From: Paludibacteraceae bacterium | GTDB lineage: Bacteria > Bacteroidota > Bacteroidia > Bacteroidales > Paludibacteraceae | Assembly: GCA_947471245.1 (NCBI GenBank) | Contig: CANIXM010000062.1 | Location: forward strand, 1 to 8,185 | Reading direction: 5' to 3' | Length of the DNA: 8,185 nucleotides | Shown here: positions 6,746-8,185 of the stretch, piece by piece | Layout: the number at the start of each line of letters is the position of its first letter | How positions within the stretch are numbered: position 1 is the first letter of the stretch | Notes under the pieces: model-generated | The model's input: only the letters and a program-made list of their open reading frames with translations | The model's database searches: none | What the model was told of the DNA's origin: nothing | Position numbers and translations under genes: made by a program

Positions 6746-6759
6746 TTTTGAGATAATAT

Positions 6760-6843
6760 AGAGCCAAGAATCAAGATTTTAGAGCCAAGAATCAAGAGCC
6801 AAGATTTTAGAATCAAGATTTTTGAGCCAAGAATCAAGACTGT
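6760..6843 (+). repeat. Heptanucleotide repeat array (AGANNNN units)
   Basis: Eleven consecutive 7-bp units in perfect register from 6760 to 6836, of three types: A = AGAGCCA, B = AGAATCA, C = AGATTTT. The order is A B C A B A C B C A B. The tenth unit has T instead of A at its first base, and a degenerate twelfth unit (AGACTGT) follows. The array starts 15 bases after the MATE stop and is not part of any supportable gene. Confidence 0.85.
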
Positions 6844-6851
6844 TAATGCAT

Positions 6852-6864
6852 GGCTTGAAAAGCC
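6852..6864. other. Hairpin 1 of a three-hairpin cluster
   Basis: GGCTT, loop GAA, AAGCC: a perfect 5-bp stem with a three-base loop, just after the heptamer array. A possible T-G pair extends it at the base. Confidence 0.5.
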
Positions 6865-6876
6865 GAACTTTCATAA

Positions 6877-6897
6877 CCGTTGGTCATCGACCTACGG
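6877..6897. other. Hairpin 2 of a three-hairpin cluster
   Basis: CCGT, T, GGTC, loop ATC, GACC, T, ACGG: two 4-bp G+C-rich stems separated by a single T-T mismatch. It is the most stable of the three structures. A-rich purine DNA follows, not T, so it is not an ordinary terminator on the + strand. Confidence 0.55.
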
Positions 6898-6919
6898 AAG
6901 GAAAAAAGAAATACTTAGA

Positions 6920-6934
6920 TGACCTGAAAGGTCA
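6920..6934. other. Hairpin 3 of a three-hairpin cluster
   Basis: TGACCT, loop GAA, AGGTCA: a perfect 6-bp stem with the same GAA loop as hairpin 1. It is followed by GACTTCTTTTGAG, which is T-rich but not a clean T-run, so it could act as a weak terminator for the MATE transcript or as an operator 33 bases before radA. Confidence 0.5.
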
Positions 6935-6967
6935 GACTTCTTTTGAGTCACCAATTAACCAAAAAAT

Positions 6968-8185
6968 ATGGCAAAAACTAAATCCGTATATGTCTGTCAA
7001 AGTTGTGGTGCTGATTCGCCTAAGTGGATTGGCAAGTGCCCATCGTGTGGTGAGTGGAACTCGTATGTGGAAGAGGTAATTGCCAAAGACAGTTCGTCTA
7101 AGATTCGTTTTGCAGGAGTAGAGCAGGTGCGTCAGAAGCCTGTGTTGATTAGTGATGTGGAAACCTCCGAAGAAAGCCGAATTGATACCAGTTCGGGTGA
7201 GTTGAACCGTGTGCTGGGTGGTGGATTGGTGCCAGGTTCGTTGGTGCTTATTGGTGGTGAACCTGGGATTGGTAAGTCCACGCTGGTGCTCCAGGTGGTG
7301 CTCAATATGAAAGGGCAGAAGACGCTTTATGTGTCGGGTGAGGAAAGTGTGAAGCAGATTAAACTTCGTGCTGAGCGACTGAAATTTGACAATCCTGATT
7401 GCTACATCGTGAGCGAAACGTCTTTGGAACAGATTTTTGTTCATATTCAAAATACCCAACCCGATTTAGTCATTGTTGACTCCATACAAACTGTCTCAAC
7501 CGAAACCATAGAGTCGTCGCCAGGTTCGGTGTCACAGGTAAGAGAGTGTGCTGCTAGCCTGCTCAAATTTTGCAAAACTACTTCCACGCCAGTGTTGCTG
7601 ATAGGTCATATCAACAAAGAAGGCAGCATTGCAGGACCAAAAGTGCTGGAACATATAGTGGACACCGTGCTCCAGTTTGAAGGTGATCAGCACTATATGT
7701 ATCGCATACTTAGAGCCATAAAAAACCGTTTTGGCAGCACTTCCGAACTGGGCATTTTCGAGATGCAACAGTCCGGACTCCGCGAAGTGAGCAATCCCTC
7801 CGAGCTACTCCTTTCTCAAAATCATGAAGGACTTAGCGGGGTAGCCATAGCCTCTGCCATCGAAGGTGTGAGGCCGTTTCTGATAGAGGTGCAAGCGCTT
7901 GTCAGTTCGGCAGCTTATGGCACACCTCAGCGCTCCAGTACAGGCTTTGACCTAAGACGACTGAACATGTTGCTAGCAGTGCTAGAAAAGCGTGCAGGAT
8001 TTAAGATTGCACAAAAAGACGTATTCCTCAATATCGCTGGCGGTATCAAAGTGAATGACCCAGCCATTGATTTGGCAGTCCTTTCTGCCATCCTTTCTTC
8101 CAATGTAGATATAGCCATTGAGAAGCAAGTATGTGTGGCTGGCGAAGTTGGGCTCTCGGGCGAAATCCGCCCCATCAACCGCATG
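6968..8185 (+). CDS. radA: DNA repair protein RadA (Sms), truncated by window end
   Basis: RecA-like ATPase that, with RecA, drives branch migration of recombination intermediates during DNA repair. The reading frame is open from the ATG at 6968 to the last base (406 complete codons); the usual length is about 450-460, so roughly 50 residues lie beyond the window. An N-terminal zinc finger has Cys10, Cys13, Cys24 and Cys27 (VCQSCGADSPKWIGKCPSC). Walker A GEPGIGKST is at 97-105 with Lys103. Walker B LVIVD ends at Asp171. The RadA-specific KNRFG motif is at 252-256. The C-terminal Lon-like domain starts near residue 290 and includes STGFDLRRLNMLLAVLEKRAG. The ATG gives the zinc finger its normal distance from the N-terminus. 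No exact TAnnTTTG lies upstream. The nearest candidate, TTCTTTTG at 6938-6945, has one mismatch, so transcription could also come from read-through past the MATE gene. Confidence 0.97.
   Translation, partial: MAKTKSVYVCQSCGADSPKWIGKCPSCGEWNSYVEEVIAKDSSSKIRFAGVEQVRQKPVLISDVETSEESRIDTSSGELNRVLGGGLVPGSLVLIGGEPGIGKSTLVLQVVLNMKGQKTLYVSGEESVKQIKLRAERLKFDNPDCYIVSETSLEQIFVHIQNTQPDLVIVDSIQTVSTETIESSPGSVSQVRECAASLLKFCKTTSTPVLLIGHINKEGSIAGPKVLEHIVDTVLQFEGDQHYMYRILRAIKNRFGSTSELGIFEMQQSGLREVSNPSELLLSQNHEGLSGVAIASAIEGVRPFLIEVQALVSSAAYGTPQRSSTGFDLRRLNMLLAVLEKRAGFKIAQKDVFLNIAGGIKVNDPAIDLAVLSAILSSNVDIAIEKQVCVAGEVGLSGEIRPINRM

Noticed and set aside
6822..7079. 85-codon + strand open frame crossing the heptamer array, hairpins and radA start
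   Set aside because: It covers repeats and then reads radA in the wrong frame. The overlapping radA frame carries the full zinc finger and Walker motifs.
6932..8184. Three minus-strand open frames (175, 78 and 85 codons) opposite radA
   Set aside because: All lie antisense to conserved RadA domains and have no family features.
1..8185. CRISPR array, tRNA/rRNA genes, transposase or integrase
   Set aside because: No regularly spaced 24-40 bp repeats, no cloverleaf with a TTCRANNC arm, and no transposase or integrase motifs were found on either strand.

Overview
The window looks like chromosomal DNA from a member of the Bacteroidota, with class not resolved. Three points support this. Copies of the phylum's -7 promoter box (TAnnTTTG, here TATCTTTG three times) sit just upstream of genes. 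Starts are mostly preceded by A-rich leaders rather than strong Shine-Dalgarno sites. The protein types also fit: a Bacteroidota-style LptF/LptG permease, a Bacteroidota TopB subtype, and a DUF2846-like outer-membrane protein. All genes lie on the + strand, but most have their own promoter region, so this is a row of separate units rather than one operon.

Layout. 6-1106: LptF/LptG-family lipopolysaccharide-export permease. 1180-1428: small orphan antitoxin with its own promoter. It is followed by an overlapping, internally deleted RelE/ParE-type toxin relic (1421-1517), of which only the first ~10 and last ~20 codons remain, in different frames. 1518-1728: spacer with a stop-free frame, the topB promoter and a short heptamer repeat array in the leader. 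1729-3636: DNA topoisomerase III (topB). 3637-4012: AT-rich spacer. 4013-5200: AT-rich gene for a secreted, probably outer-membrane beta-barrel protein. 5201-5422: spacer with a strong dyad placed over the expected -33 region of the next promoter. 5423-6745: MATE-family efflux transporter. 6746-6967: spacer holding a second heptamer array and a cluster of three short-loop hairpins. 6968-8185: radA, cut by the window end after 406 codons.

The genes share themes rather than a pathway: two act on the envelope or export (LptF/G, MATE), two on DNA topology and recombination repair (TopB, RadA), and one is a surface protein of unknown role. I see no complete new defence or mobile system. The most informative structures lie between genes: the collapsed toxin-antitoxin pair, two unrelated arrays built on a 7-bp register, the hairpin cluster before radA, and the dyad upstream of the MATE gene.
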